Origin: Pseudomonas sp.
GTDB taxonomy: Bacteria; Pseudomonadota; Gammaproteobacteria; Pseudomonadales; Pseudomonadaceae
Length of the DNA stretch: 64,000 bases
Direction of reading: 5' to 3'
Assembly: GCA_007713455.1 (NCBI GenBank)
Contig: VMRT01000011.1
Location: forward strand, 1 to 64,000
Shown here: positions 30,639-40,439 of the stretch, piece by piece
How positions within the stretch are numbered: position 1 is the stretch's first letter
Layout of the letters: each line of letters opens with the position of its first letter
Made by a program: the position numbers and the translations under genes
The notes under the pieces: model-generated
Databases searched by the model: none
What the model was told of the DNA's origin: nothing
What the model saw: only the letters and a program-made list of their open reading frames with translations

Positions 30639-32078
30639 TCAGTTCCTCTCGCCCAGTTGATCGCTTTGTCCCTCGGGAAGGGCTTCGTCCGCCGCGGAGA
30701 TCGGTCGCATCGGCGTGCGCGCCTCGCCGGGTCCACCGGTACCTTTCTCGCGCCCTTCGCTGATCACCGGGCCTTTGCGCACCAGGCGCAGGACGTACAC
30801 CATGCCCACCCCGAACACGGCGAAGTAGACGACCACGAACATCGCGAGAGTGAGCCCCAGCTGGCCGGCGCCGTGATTGGATACGGCGTCGGCGGTGCGC
30901 ATCAGGCCATAGATCACCCAGGGCTGACGCCCGATCTCGGTGGTGTACCAACCAGCCAAGATGGCGATCAGCCCGGAAGGGCCCATCAGCAACACCAGTC
31001 GCAGGAACGCGCGTGAGCTGTACATCCGGTCGCCCCGCCGCAACAGCAGACTCCAGATACCGGTGACGATCATCAGCAGGCCGAGCGCGACCATGATGCG
31101 GAACGTCCAGAACACGATCGTCGAGTTCGGCCGGTCCTCGGGCGGGAAGTCCTTCAGCGCCGGAATCGGTTCGGTCAGGCTGTGATTGAGGATCAGGCTG
31201 GCGAGATAGGGGATCTCGATCTTGTAGCGCGTTTCCTCGGCCTCCATGTCCGGCCAGCCGAACAGCAACAGCGGCGTCGGCCCGCCTTCGGAGTTGTCCC
31301 AGTGCCCTTCCATCGCGGCGATCTTCGCCGGCTGATACTCGAGGGTGTTCAGCCCATGAAAATCGCCGATCACCGCCTGCACCGGTGCCACCAGGAGGGC
31401 CATCCACATGGCCATCGAGAGCATCTTGCGGATCGCCGGGTTGTCCTTGCCGCGCAACAGCTGCCAGGCCGCCGACGCGCCGACGAAGAACGCCGTGGCG
31501 AGGAACGCGGCGACCGCCATGTGCGCCAGTCGATAAGGGAACGACGGATTGAAGATGATCGCCAGCCAGTCCACCGGCACCACGATGCCGTCGATGATCT
31601 CGTGCCCCTGCGGCGTGTGCATCCAGCTGTTGGACGCCAGAATCCAGAAGGTCGAGATCAGCGTGCCCACGGCCACCATGAGCGTGGAAAAGAAATGCAG
31701 GCGTTCGCCGACCCGATTCCAGCCGAACAGCATGACCCCGAGGAAACCCGCCTCCAGGAAGAACGCGGTCAGCACCTCATAGGCCAGCAGCGGTCCGGTG
31801 ACGCTGCCGGCGAACTCGGAGTAGGCACTCCAGTTGGTGCCGAACTGGTACGCCATGACGATTCCCGACACCACACCCATGCCGAAATTGACCGCGAATA
31901 TCTTCAGCCAGAAGTGATAGAGGTCGCGATAGACCTCCTGCCGGGTCTTCAGCCAGAGCCCCTCGAGCACGGCGAGAAAGCTGGCGAGCCCGATGGTGAT
32001 CGCCGGGAAGATGATGTGAAAGGTGATGGTGAAAGCGAACTGGACGCGCGCCAGCTCTAGTGCTTCCAATCCGAACAT
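30639..32078 (-). CDS. cioA: cyanide-insensitive bd-type quinol oxidase subunit I
   Basis: 479 residues from ATG 32078 (MFGLEALELARVQFAFTITFH), preceded by a GAGGAG ribosome-binding site; the longer frame to 32165 is not family-like. The heme and quinol residues lie in the conserved helices (FHIIFPAITIG; GLNTLEYQPAKIAAMEGHW). The length and the short Q-loop fit the CIO branch and not E. coli CydA (~522 residues). It gives cyanide- and NO-tolerant respiration at low electron yield. It is divergent from the M4 protease gene. Confidence 0.95.
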   Translation of the reverse strand: MFGLEALELARVQFAFTITFHIIFPAITIGLASFLAVLEGLWLKTRQEVYRDLYHFWLKIFAVNFGMGVVSGIVMAYQFGTNWSAYSEFAGSVTGPLLAYEVLTAFFLEAGFLGVMLFGWNRVGERLHFFSTLMVAVGTLISTFWILASNSWMHTPQGHEIIDGIVVPVDWLAIIFNPSFPYRLAHMAVAAFLATAFFVGASAAWQLLRGKDNPAIRKMLSMAMWMALLVAPVQAVIGDFHGLNTLEYQPAKIAAMEGHWDNSEGGPTPLLLFGWPDMEAEETRYKIEIPYLASLILNHSLTEPIPALKDFPPEDRPNSTIVFWTFRIMVALGLLMIVTGIWSLLLRRGDRMYSSRAFLRLVLLMGPSGLIAILAGWYTTEIGRQPWVIYGLMRTADAVSNHGAGQLGLTLAMFVVVYFAVFGVGMVYVLRLVRKGPVISEGREKGTGGPGEARTPMRPISAADEALPEGQSDQLGERN

Positions 32079-32278
32079 GGGCAACAACTCCTCGTCAAAT
32101 GAGCGCCCGCGTCGTCGATGACGGTAAAAACGGGGTCCAGCACAAGTGACAGCAGAACGCGCCAAGGGTGCGCCGCGCGTGCCGCGCCATCTCGTCGCGC
32201 CCTCTGGATCGGCGGTCGATCCATCGCGCTCCAGCGGTCTATGCTGGTCGTAGCCGCGTCAGCCTTGGAGTACCGCCG

Positions 32279-33322
32279 GTGCCGATTCACACCTTCATCC
32301 CGCCATACATTCTCGACCGCATCATCGACCGCGGCTCGCCCTACCAACGCGGCTGCGCTCAACAGACGCTGCACCACGTGCAGAGCCTGCCGCCCAACCC
32401 CGGCCCGCCACGACCCACAGCCATCGCCGAGCTTGGCGAGCTGCGCACGCCCGGCCACGCACAACGACGAATCCATGACGCCGAGCAGCAGATGCAGCTG
32501 CCGGGCAACCTGCGACGTCGCGAAGGTCAGCCGGCCTCCGGCGACGCCGCGGTGGACGAAGCCTACGACGCGCTCGGCGCGACCTACACATTCTTCTGGC
32601 AGGTTTTCCAGCGCGACTCGATCGATGACCTGGGGATGCCGTTGATCGGCACCGTACACTACGGCCAGGGCTACGAGAACGCCTTCTGGAACGGCGAGCA
32701 GATGGTGTTCGGCGATGGCGACGGTGAGCTGTTCCAGCGCTTCACCCGCTCGCTGGACGTGGTCGCCCACGAACTGACCCACGGCCTGATCGAGAGCGAA
32801 GCCGGGCTGGTCTATTTCAACCAGCCAGGAGCGCTCAACGAATCAGTGTCGGACGTGTTCGGCGTGCTGACCAAACAGCACGCGCTCGGCCAGACTGCGG
32901 CGGAGGCCGACTGGCTGGTCGGCGCCGAACTGCTCACCGACAAGGTCAACGGCGTCGCCCTGCGTTCCATGGCCAACCCGGGCACCGCCTACGACGATCC
33001 GCTGCTCGGTCGCGACCCGCAGCCTGCGCACATGCGCGACTTCATCGAGACCCGCGACGACAACGGTGGCGTACACCTCAACTCCGGCATTCCCAACCGC
33101 GCCTTCTACCTCGCGGCCATGGCGCTGGGTGGTTACGCCTGGGAGCAGGCCGGACGAATCTGGTACGCCACCATCTGTGATCCACAACTGCCCAATGATG
33201 CGGACTTCGCAACCTTCGCCGGTGTGACGCTGAACCACGCGGCGCAGCTGTTCGGTCGTCAGTCGCCTCAGGTTCAGGCGCTGTATGAAGCCTGGACGTC
33301 AGTGGGCGTAGCACTGCGCTGA
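32279..33322 (+). CDS. protealysin-like M4 family metallopeptidase
   Basis: 347 residues from GTG 32279 (VPIHTFIPPYIL), chosen for its GGAG site; a frame to 32168 lacks family character. Zinc and catalytic residues are visible: H164-E165-L-T-H168, with E188 (NESVSD) at the thermolysin spacing of 20, and the later HLNSG active-site His. No signal peptide is present. The short N-terminal segment with PPYIL matches the protealysin-type propeptide, not the long thermolysin one, so the protein may stay in the cytoplasm or exit by an unusual route. The inhibitor-like gene follows by nine bases. Confidence 0.93.
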   Translation: MPIHTFIPPYILDRIIDRGSPYQRGCAQQTLHHVQSLPPNPGPPRPTAIAELGELRTPGHAQRRIHDAEQQMQLPGNLRRREGQPASGDAAVDEAYDALGATYTFFWQVFQRDSIDDLGMPLIGTVHYGQGYENAFWNGEQMVFGDGDGELFQRFTRSLDVVAHELTHGLIESEAGLVYFNQPGALNESVSDVFGVLTKQHALGQTAAEADWLVGAELLTDKVNGVALRSMANPGTAYDDPLLGRDPQPAHMRDFIETRDDNGGVHLNSGIPNRAFYLAAMALGGYAWEQAGRIWYATICDPQLPNDADFATFAGVTLNHAAQLFGRQSPQVQALYEAWTSVGVALR

Positions 33323-33331
33323 GGAGACAGG

Positions 33332-33661
33332 ATGAAGATGCCAGCACTGGGACCGGAAACCTCGTTGCGCGTATCGCGCCAGGGCGGTTTCGTCGCGGCG
33401 CCAAGCCTGGCGCGAACCCGGCAGATCGAATTCGCCGACTGCGACGCCGAGCAGCGCCGCGGCCTCTGCTCGGTGGTCGAACGCTGCCTGCCGGTCGCCA
33501 GCAAGAAAGTCGGCGCCGGCGATCAGCGCTTCTTCCGAGTCGAACTGCACTACCGACGCGAGGACACCGACGCCGAACTGATCCTGCAGATCGCCGAGGA
33601 CCGAGCGCCACAGGAACTGATGCAGCTCTGGCAGAACGGCGCCATCCCCGGCGACAGCTAG
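33332..33661 (+). CDS. emfourin-type M4 protease inhibitor
   Basis: 109 residues, beginning MKMPALGPETSLRVSRQGGF with the VSRQGGF strand typical of emfourin-like proteins, and ending in ELMQLWQNGAIPGD. Emfourins are small proteins encoded beside protealysin-like proteases that inhibit them. The gene is nine bases downstream of the M4 gene on the same strand. Assignment rests on length, position and the N-terminal motif, not on a database match. Its end overlaps the convergent GGDEF/EAL gene by four bases. Confidence 0.85.
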   Translation: MKMPALGPETSLRVSRQGGFVAAPSLARTRQIEFADCDAEQRRGLCSVVERCLPVASKKVGAGDQRFFRVELHYRREDTDAELILQIAEDRAPQELMQLWQNGAIPGDS

Positions 33662-35823
33662 AAGCGGATCACGCCGCCGTCCGCAAGCAATGCGGTGATC
33701 TGCGCCGCCGGCAGCGGGCGTGAGAGCAGGTAGCCCTGGAACTCGTCGCAACCGTTGCGACGCAGGAAGTCGAACTGCGCGGCGTTCTCGACCCCTTCGG
33801 CGACCACCGTCTTGTGCAGGCTCTTGCCCAGCGAAATGGCGGCACGGGCAATCATCGCCACCTTCTCCTCCTGTTCGAGTCCGGTGACCAGCGATCGATC
33901 GATCTTGATGATGTCCAGCGGAAAACGCCGCAGATAACTGAGCGCCGAGTAGCCGGTACCGAAATCGTCCATCGCCAAGCGAAAGCCCCGCGCGTTGAAC
34001 TCGGCCAAGATGGAAACCGCACGGGCGCCGTCTCCGAGGAATACCGTTTCGGTGATTTCCAGCTCCACCTGGGTCGGCGGCAGCCCTATTTCGTCGAGCA
34101 CCGCGAGGATGCGTTCGACCACATCGTCGCCAAGAAACAGCAGCGGTGACAGGTTCACCGCAATCAGCAGCGGCGTGCCGCGTCCCTCGTTCCATTGCCG
34201 CGCATCGGTGAAGGCGCGACGCAGGATGGCCAGGGTCAGCGGCATGATCAGCCCGCTCTCCTCCGCCACCGGGATGAAGCGATCCGGCCCTATCACCCCC
34301 AGCTCCGCGTGGGTCCAGCGCGCCAGCGCCTCGACACCGACAATCCGCCGCGTCGCATCGACCTTCGGCTGGTAGTGCACCGACAACTCGTTGCGCTCCA
34401 GCGCCACGCGCATGGCGGCCTCGAGATTCAGACGCTCATCGGCGATCCGGTTGAGATCGTGGGTGAAGAACTGGAAATTGTTGCGCCCACGCTTCTTCGC
34501 CGCGTACATGGCGATATCGGCGTGCTTGAGCAAGCTTTGCGCATCCTCGCCGTCGTCGGGGAACATCGCCACACCCAGGCTGGCGCCGACCTGAAACTCG
34601 CGACCGGCGAGCATGACCGGCCGGCGGATTTCGTTCAGCACACGCTCCAATAGCGAGATCACTGTGCTGATGCGGTAGTGATCGCTGAGCACCAGCACGA
34701 ATTCATCCCCACCGACCCGCGCCACGGTGTCGGAGCTGCGCAGACTACCGGCCAGCCGCGCCGCAATACTCTTGAGCAGCTCGTCACCAGCGACATGCCC
34801 GAGACCGTCGTTGATGAACTTGAAGTTGTCCAGGTCGATGAATACCAGCGTCAGGTAGTAGCCCAGGCGAGCCGCACGGGCCAGGCCCTGCTCGATGCGG
34901 TCGTTGAGCAGGATGCGATTGGGCAGGCCGGTCAGCAGATCATGGTTGGCCTGACGTTCGAGCTGCTGCTGATAATGCTTGCGCTCGGAGATGTCCTGCA
35001 CGGTGCCTTCGTAGCAGATGAACTCGCCGCTGGCGCCTCGCACCACGTGCGCGTTCTCGGATATCCAGATGCGTGTGCCGTTGCGCCGATAGACCTCGGA
35101 CTCGAAGTTGAGCACCTCGCCCTGTTGCTCCATCAGCTGGCAGAACACTTCGCGACGCCCACCCTCGACGTACAGGCGACGCTCTATGTCAGCGAGATCG
35201 GCCACCAGCTCGGATGCACTGTCGTATCCGTAAATGCGCGCCAACGCAGGATTCGCGGCCAGATAGCGGCCATCGCGGGTGGACTGGAAAATGCCCTCCG
35301 AAGCGTTCTCGAAGATGCTGCGATAACGCAGTTCGGCCTGCTCCAGCGCTTCGAGCACTGCCTTCTGGGCGGTGATGTCCTCGATGAAGCCCTCCACCAC
35401 GATCTCGCCCTGCTCATCGGGCACCGCGACGCCGCGCTCGATGACCCATTTGAGGTTCCCCGCGGCGGTGCGGATCCGGTAATGCACGGTGAATCGCCCC
35501 ATTCCGGCGACAGCATTATCGATGCAGCGGCGGACGCGAAGCCGGTCATCCGGATGGGTGATCCGGTCCCATGAGATGCCGTTGTCGTCGACCAGATCCG
35601 CTGCACTGTAGCCGCACAAGCCTTGCGAGCCCTGGCTGACGAAGATCATCGTCCAGGGCGCGTCGTTGCGGCAGCGGTAGGCCATGCCTTCGAGGTTGTT
35701 GACCAGCGTGTCGAGCACACGCGAGCGGTCCAGCACCTCACAGGTGAGCAGGCTGCTCCGGCGGTTGGTTCTGGCAGAGAGTTCTTGGGTCATTGATCTG
35801 GGCTTGAAGTGGTTATCCTGCAT
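33658..35823 (-). CDS. PAS/GGDEF/EAL protein, cyclic-di-GMP turnover
   Basis: 721 residues from ATG 35823; ATG 35793 is an alternative and neither has a strong ribosome-binding site. Two PAS/PAC domains (about 25-150 and 155-280) precede a GGDEF domain with intact GGDEF (RVGGDEFVLV) and an EAL domain with GVEALARW and DDFGTGYS. Both catalytic motifs look intact, so synthesis, hydrolysis or both are possible. No membrane helices are clear, suggesting a cytoplasmic sensor for heme, flavin or another PAS ligand. Confidence 0.92.
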   Translation of the reverse strand: MQDNHFKPRSMTQELSARTNRRSSLLTCEVLDRSRVLDTLVNNLEGMAYRCRNDAPWTMIFVSQGSQGLCGYSAADLVDDNGISWDRITHPDDRLRVRRCIDNAVAGMGRFTVHYRIRTAAGNLKWVIERGVAVPDEQGEIVVEGFIEDITAQKAVLEALEQAELRYRSIFENASEGIFQSTRDGRYLAANPALARIYGYDSASELVADLADIERRLYVEGGRREVFCQLMEQQGEVLNFESEVYRRNGTRIWISENAHVVRGASGEFICYEGTVQDISERKHYQQQLERQANHDLLTGLPNRILLNDRIEQGLARAARLGYYLTLVFIDLDNFKFINDGLGHVAGDELLKSIAARLAGSLRSSDTVARVGGDEFVLVLSDHYRISTVISLLERVLNEIRRPVMLAGREFQVGASLGVAMFPDDGEDAQSLLKHADIAMYAAKKRGRNNFQFFTHDLNRIADERLNLEAAMRVALERNELSVHYQPKVDATRRIVGVEALARWTHAELGVIGPDRFIPVAEESGLIMPLTLAILRRAFTDARQWNEGRGTPLLIAVNLSPLLFLGDDVVERILAVLDEIGLPPTQVELEITETVFLGDGARAVSILAEFNARGFRLAMDDFGTGYSALSYLRRFPLDIIKIDRSLVTGLEQEEKVAMIARAAISLGKSLHKTVVAEGVENAAQFDFLRRNGCDEFQGYLLSRPLPAAQITALLADGGVIRF

Positions 35824-36119
35824 GACCCGGAGCCGCGACAATGTTGAGGCTGTCGCCCGGAGGTCAGCAGGAAAGGCAGAAAACCGATGCGCAGCAAGAA
35901 ACGCTCCATGGACGGCACATGGCCACCCATCGAGCCCTCGTCCTGCCTCCTGCCCGGAACCGCGCACCATAATGTGACGCACCGGTCACAGCCGAGCCCC
36001 ATTTCAGGGCACCGTATCGCTTCATACCGCTCTGCCATGGTGCCCGCTATTAGGGACAGCTCGCCGCGCATATCGGATCAGCACTGCACGTAGCCGCTTC
36101 TGGAACGCCTAGAACTGCC

Positions 36120-37307
36120 CTACTTCGCCGGCTCGCTGCGCTGCAGTGCTGCTGGCAAAAGAAGCGCAGTCACGCCAGCGGCCAGCGCCGCAAGCAACAC
36201 GACGGGGCCGGCGGCGTTCCAACCGAAAACCGCGGTCACGCCGCCGACCACTACCGGGCCCAGCAGTTGTCCCAGGTTGCTGCCCTGCATCATCAGGCCG
36301 ACAGCAATTGGAACGAGGAAGGTCTCCCGCGCAGCCAACGGTGCGGATGCCAGCAGCGTGGCCGGGATCAACCCACCCACGGCTGAAAACAGCAGGCACA
36401 GCAGGAAGGTCGCCTGCGGTTCGAACCAGCCCAGGAATATGCCTATCCCGGACGCCCCCATGACGCCGCTGGCAAACAGGATCAGCGAACCACGCCCAGC
36501 GCCGCGCGTGAGCAGATAGCCAGCAGCAAGGTTGCCGCTGACATTGACCACACTGGCCAGTGCGCTCAACAGCCCCGCACTCCGATATGAGATATCCATA
36601 CGCTCCATCAGCAGAACCGGCAGAAAGCTGAACAGGGCGAAGAACATCAGGCTGTACAGCGCGAAACCAACCGCCAGCAAAACGCTGGCTCGGGAAAACA
36701 GCACGCGCCGAATATTTCCCAGTAACCGTCCGGGTATGCCAGACGAAACGCCAGCGGGTATGCAGCAGCCCACCGCCACCGCGGCGATTACCGCCAGCGC
36801 CGAACCCGTCCACCACAACCCCTGCCATGTCTGGAACAGCGGCCCGGCGACCATGGCCAGCGCCATCCCGCTCGGCATGAAGCAACTCCACAGCGAGAAG
36901 GCGCTGTCCCGTGCAGCGCCGGTCGTCAGGCGTTCCAGAATCGCCGGCCCGGCGACGATGATGAGCAGGAATCCGAGTCCTTCCAGCAGCCGGGAAATCA
37001 GCAGCAGCGCGAATGACGGCGCGGCGGCGCCCGCGACGCCGGCAACCGCGGTTACCCCGAGCCCCAACAGCAGGGCCCGCCGATCTCCGACTGCCGCCAC
37101 CACCGCACCGGCCGCCGCTCCCCCGAGCAAGCCGAGCACCGCGAATATGCCGGTCAGCCAGCCGGCTCCGGCGAGATCGACCCCAAGGTCCGCCTGTAGC
37201 AACGGTGTGGCAATGGCAGCCTTGCCCAAATGCAGAGCCGCCACGACTCCGCAGCCGAGCACGACCCAGACGACCAGCCTCGCGCGGAGCGGCCGGGCGG
37301 CATTCAT
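36120..37307 (-). CDS. MFS transporter
   Basis: 395 residues, about 12 membrane helices. The first loop is near residues 60-70 and contains [19 protein letters not shown]. It overlaps the wrbA stop by four bases (ATGA) and lies in the same operon. The substrate is unknown; partnership with a quinone reductase suggests a quinone, aromatic or electrophile efflux role (inference). A 296-bp stretch to the next gene holds no ORF with a plausible start. Confidence 0.88.
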   Translation of the reverse strand: MNAARPLRARLVVWVVLGCGVVAALHLGKAAIATPLLQADLGVDLAGAGWLTGIFAVLGLLGGAAAGAVVAAVGDRRALLLGLGVTAVAGVAGAAAPSFALLLISRLLEGLGFLLIIVAGPAILERLTTGAARDSAFSLWSCFMPSGMALAMVAGPLFQTWQGLWWTGSALAVIAAVAVGCCIPAGVSSGIPGRLLGNIRRVLFSRASVLLAVGFALYSLMFFALFSFLPVLLMERMDISYRSAGLLSALASVVNVSGNLAAGYLLTRGAGRGSLILFASGVMGASGIGIFLGWFEPQATFLLCLLFSAVGGLIPATLLASAPLAARETFLVPIAVGLMMQGSNLGQLLGPVVVGGVTAVFGWNAAGPVVLLAALAAGVTALLLPAALQRSEPAK

Positions 37308-37930
37308 TCCGGCACCCCGACCGGATTGGCGGCGAGTGCAGCGGCCACGCGAGCGACGTGCCAGCCCTGGTAACGGGCGCCCTGCAGTTCATTTTCGCTC
37401 GGCTGGCGGTCACCGCCGCTGCCGTCATCGGCCAGCGTCGAGGCGCCATAGGGCGTGCCACCGGTTATGGCATCCATCCGCAGCTGCCCCTTGAAGCTGT
37501 ACGGCAGCCCGACCACAACCATCCCCAGATGAAGCAGTACGGTGTGCGTCGCCAGAATCGTGCTCTCCTGGCCCCCGTGCTGGCTGCCGGTCGAGGTGAA
37601 CACGCTGCCCACCTTGCCGACCAGCCGGTCCTCGGCCCATAGCCCGCCACATCGATCGAGGAAGTTCTTCATCTGCGCGGCCATGTTGCCGAAACGCGTC
37701 GGCGTGCCGATCACGATGGCGTCGTAGTTCGGCAGTTCCGCCACGGTCGCCGTATCCGCGGGCTGGTCCATCTTGTACCCCGCATTCTGCGCGACCTCTT
37801 GCGGAACGAGTTCAGGCACCCGTTTGACGTCTGCCAACGCGCCCGCTTCGCGTGCGCCCTCGGCGACGGCATCGGCAAGTGCTTCGACATGTCCATAGGA
37901 TGAGTAATAGAGCACCAGTACGTTCGTCAT
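37304..37930 (-). CDS. wrbA: WrbA-type NAD(P)H:quinone oxidoreductase
   Basis: 208 residues with the FMN-binding loop [19 protein letters not shown] at the start, [16 protein letters not shown] in the middle and the [16 protein letters not shown] block, all typical of WrbA. It reduces quinones by two electrons, protecting against redox cycling. It is divergent from a LysR gene with a 101-bp gap, which suggests LysR control of the wrbA-MFS pair. Confidence 0.93.
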   Translation of the reverse strand: MTNVLVLYYSSYGHVEALADAVAEGAREAGALADVKRVPELVPQEVAQNAGYKMDQPADTATVAELPNYDAIVIGTPTRFGNMAAQMKNFLDRCGGLWAEDRLVGKVGSVFTSTGSQHGGQESTILATHTVLLHLGMVVVGLPYSFKGQLRMDAITGGTPYGASTLADDGSGGDRQPSENELQGARYQGWHVARVAAALAANPVGVPE

Positions 37931-38031
37931 TGCTGCAGTCCTCCGATGGCATTGACTGGAGCCAGGCTAATGACTAAAAACGCTCTCGCAGAGTGATTAA
38001 ATTTCGATCAACTCGATCTATGGAGCAGATC

Positions 38032-38940
38032 ATGCTCGATGGCATGACACTGGATCAGATTCGTACGTTCGTAACCGTGGCCGACAGCGGCAGCTTTCGA
38101 TCCGGCGCGGCACGGCTGCTGCGCGTGCAATCGGCCATCAGCCATGCCATCGCGAATCTGGAGACGGAACTGGGCCTGCAGCTGTTCGATCGCAGCGGCT
38201 ACCGCCCCGTCCTCACTCAGGAAGGTCAGGCACTGCTGGCCCACGCACGCGACATCCTGCTGCGCGCCGATGCCATGCGTGCTCGGGCGCGGGCGCTGGG
38301 TGCGGGTGTCGAGCTGGAACTGACCCTGGTGGTGGATACGCTGTTTCCGATCGAATCGGTGGCGCTCGCCATTACCCGGGCCAGCGTCGGATTTCCTTCC
38401 ACCAGCTTTCGCCTGGAGTCACAGGCCCTGGGCGGCCCCATCGCAGCGCTGGATGAGAGGCGCTGCACACTCGCGATCATCGTCGGCGAGGATTTTCGCA
38501 ATCCCCGGCTGGCGCTAGAGGCGATTGGCTCGATTGCGCAGATTGCCGTCGTACGCAGCGATCATCCGCTGGCCGAACTCGGTAGCCGTGCGCCACTCGG
38601 CGTGCCGGATCTCGCCGGCCATCTGCAGATCGTGCTTGCCGATCCCACGCCACTCTCCGAGGGCCGCTCATTCGGCGTTCTGTCGCCCTTCACCTGTCGG
38701 GTGAATACCCAGGAAGCGAAGGTCGCACTGATTCGCGCCGGACTCGGCTGGGGACGGCTCCCGGCATGGCTGGTTGAGGAGGATCTGGCTTCAGGGCGGC
38801 TGGCGCGCGTCGCCATTCCCGACCTTGGCAGAAACAGCGAGGTGCAATCCGAAGCCTACCTGGCGCACCGGCTGGATGAGCCACTCGGGCCTGTGGCACA
38901 GGCGTTCCGCCGCGCCTTGCTCGAGCAAGCCAGCATCTAG
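38032..38940 (+). CDS. LysR-family transcriptional regulator divergent from wrbA
   Basis: 302 residues from ATG 38032, supported by GGAG six bases upstream; earlier ATGs at 38020 and inside are less supported. The N-terminal winged helix (MTLDQIRTFVTVADSGSFRSGAARLLRVQSAISHAI, read in two parts) is typical of LysR, and the C-terminus is the substrate-binding domain. It probably senses an electrophile or quinone and controls the wrbA-MFS operon. A frame upstream to 37993 is open but unlikely. Confidence 0.9.
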   Translation: MLDGMTLDQIRTFVTVADSGSFRSGAARLLRVQSAISHAIANLETELGLQLFDRSGYRPVLTQEGQALLAHARDILLRADAMRARARALGAGVELELTLVVDTLFPIESVALAITRASVGFPSTSFRLESQALGGPIAALDERRCTLAIIVGEDFRNPRLALEAIGSIAQIAVVRSDHPLAELGSRAPLGVPDLAGHLQIVLADPTPLSEGRSFGVLSPFTCRVNTQEAKVALIRAGLGWGRLPAWLVEEDLASGRLARVAIPDLGRNSEVQSEAYLAHRLDEPLGPVAQAFRRALLEQASI

Positions 38941-38994
38941 CCTCACGACAGTGCTCGTCCAACCTTATCCAAATGAGCAGCGCTCAGTAGCCGC

Positions 38995-39042
38995 TGCCCG
39001 CGTATTGCCGAGGCCACTTCGCGAGCGGGCACATCCTCGGCA
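38995..39042. repeat. interlocked inverted repeats (A-B-A'-B')
   Basis: Two perfect inverted repeats interleave: TGCCCGC (38995-39001) with GCGGGCA (39025-39031), and TGCCGAGG (39006-39013) with CCTCGGCA (39035-39042). They cannot both form as nested hairpins: either they are alternatives or an H-type pseudoknot. The element fills the gap between the convergent LysR and threonine aldolase genes. A bidirectional terminator or RNA structure is possible. Confidence 0.5.
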
Positions 39043-39043
39043 G

Positions 39044-40090
39044 CTACGGGGCGTCGGTTACGGCCGCGCGTATATCATCGGCCAGCTGGCGTACCCGCGC
39101 TTCGCTGGTGTCCCACGAGCACATGAAGCGCGCACCGCCGACACCGATGAAGGTGTAGAACATCCAGCCGCGGTTCCTGAGCGCCTCCAGTGCCGATGGT
39201 GGCAGGCTGACGAAGACGCCGTTGGCCTGCACCGGAAACATCAACTCGACGCCAGGCAACGGTTGAATCAACTCGGCCAGCAGCTGGGCACAACGGTTGG
39301 CGTGTTCGGCGTACCTGAGCCACGCGCCGTTTTCCAGAAGCCCGACCCACGGTGCCGAAAGAAATCGCATCTTGGAGGCAAGCTGGCCAGCCTGCTTGCA
39401 GCGGTACTCGAAATCAGTGGCCAGTTCGCGATTGAAGAACAGGATGGCCTCGCCGACCGCCATGCCGTTCTTGGTGCCACCGAAACAGAGCACATCGACG
39501 CCGGCTTTCCAGCTCAGTTCGGCGGGCGACATGCCCAGGTGAGCGCAGGCATTGGCGAAACGCGCGCCGTCCATGTGCAGGTGCAGCCCGAGGTCCTTGC
39601 AGGTGTCGCTGATGGCACGCAGCTCGGCGGGCTGGTAGACGGTACCGACTTCCGTGGCCTGGGTCAGGCTGACCACGCGTGGCTTGGGGTAATGGATGTC
39701 CTTGCGCTTCAGCGCGATCTCGCGAATGGCAGCAGGCGTCAGCTTGCCCTGCTCGGTCCTGCCGAGCAGCAGCTTGGAGCCGCTGGAGAAGAACTCCGGC
39801 GCGCCGCATTCGTCAGTCTCGACGTGGGCGATGTCGGCGCAGATCACGCTGTGGTAGCTCTGGCAAAGGGACGACAACGCCAGGGAATTGGCCGCCGTAC
39901 CGTTGAAGGCGAAGAACACCTCGCAGTCGGTCTCGAACAATGCGCGGAAGTGATCAGCCGCGCGGGCTGTCCATTGGTCGTCGCCGTACGCCCTGTCGTG
40001 GCCTTGGTTCGCCCTTGCCATGGCTTCCCAGGCTTCAGGGCAGATGCCGGAATAGTTGTCGCTGGCAAATTGCTGCTTGTCGGTCGTCAT
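39044..40090 (-). CDS. ltaE: low-specificity L-threonine aldolase
   Basis: 348 residues from ATG 40090, with GAGGA in front; the frame is open to 40156. PLP-dependent fold with the lysine in CFGGTKNGMAVG, the N-terminal FASDNYSGICPEAW and the GARFANACAHLG block. It splits L-threonine or L-allo-threonine to glycine and acetaldehyde. It is convergent with the LysR gene, and its 3' end lies two bases past the interlocked repeats. Confidence 0.93.
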   Translation of the reverse strand: MTTDKQQFASDNYSGICPEAWEAMARANQGHDRAYGDDQWTARAADHFRALFETDCEVFFAFNGTAANSLALSSLCQSYHSVICADIAHVETDECGAPEFFSSGSKLLLGRTEQGKLTPAAIREIALKRKDIHYPKPRVVSLTQATEVGTVYQPAELRAISDTCKDLGLHLHMDGARFANACAHLGMSPAELSWKAGVDVLCFGGTKNGMAVGEAILFFNRELATDFEYRCKQAGQLASKMRFLSAPWVGLLENGAWLRYAEHANRCAQLLAELIQPLPGVELMFPVQANGVFVSLPPSALEALRNRGWMFYTFIGVGGARFMCSWDTSEARVRQLADDIRAAVTDAP

Positions 40091-40439
40091 CAAATCCTCG
40101 TTATGGCATTGCCGGGCGGTTGGTGGCTGCACGTTACGTTGTAGAAGCCAGGACACGCGAGCGCAAACGGAGTGTCAGGCGAGCATGTACGGGGGTGATG
40201 CCGGCGCCGCCCCGCCCTCGTCAGCCTCCACGCAACGTCTTAGCACAGCGAAGCGCCCAGCGCGGATATCACGGCGGCACATTTCACGGTCGCCCACAGG
40301 GAAATTCAGTAACGCTGTGGCACCCTGCTGCGCGTGTTCTGAAAACCACGGCACGCTGAATCCCATCTAGTCTTTGACGACGCGCTGCGGCGAATCGAAA
40401 AGCGTCGTGCCCAACCCATCTCACCAACCAGGAGGGCTC
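40091..40439. other. 349-bp intergenic region between ltaE and the PEP-mutase-family gene
   Basis: Divergent spacer. No ORF with a convincing start, RBS or family sequence was found on either strand; open frames are shadow frames. A TTGACG hexamer (40374-40379) could be a -35 for the downstream gene, but no matching -10 is clear. It probably holds the two divergent promoters. Confidence 0.5.
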
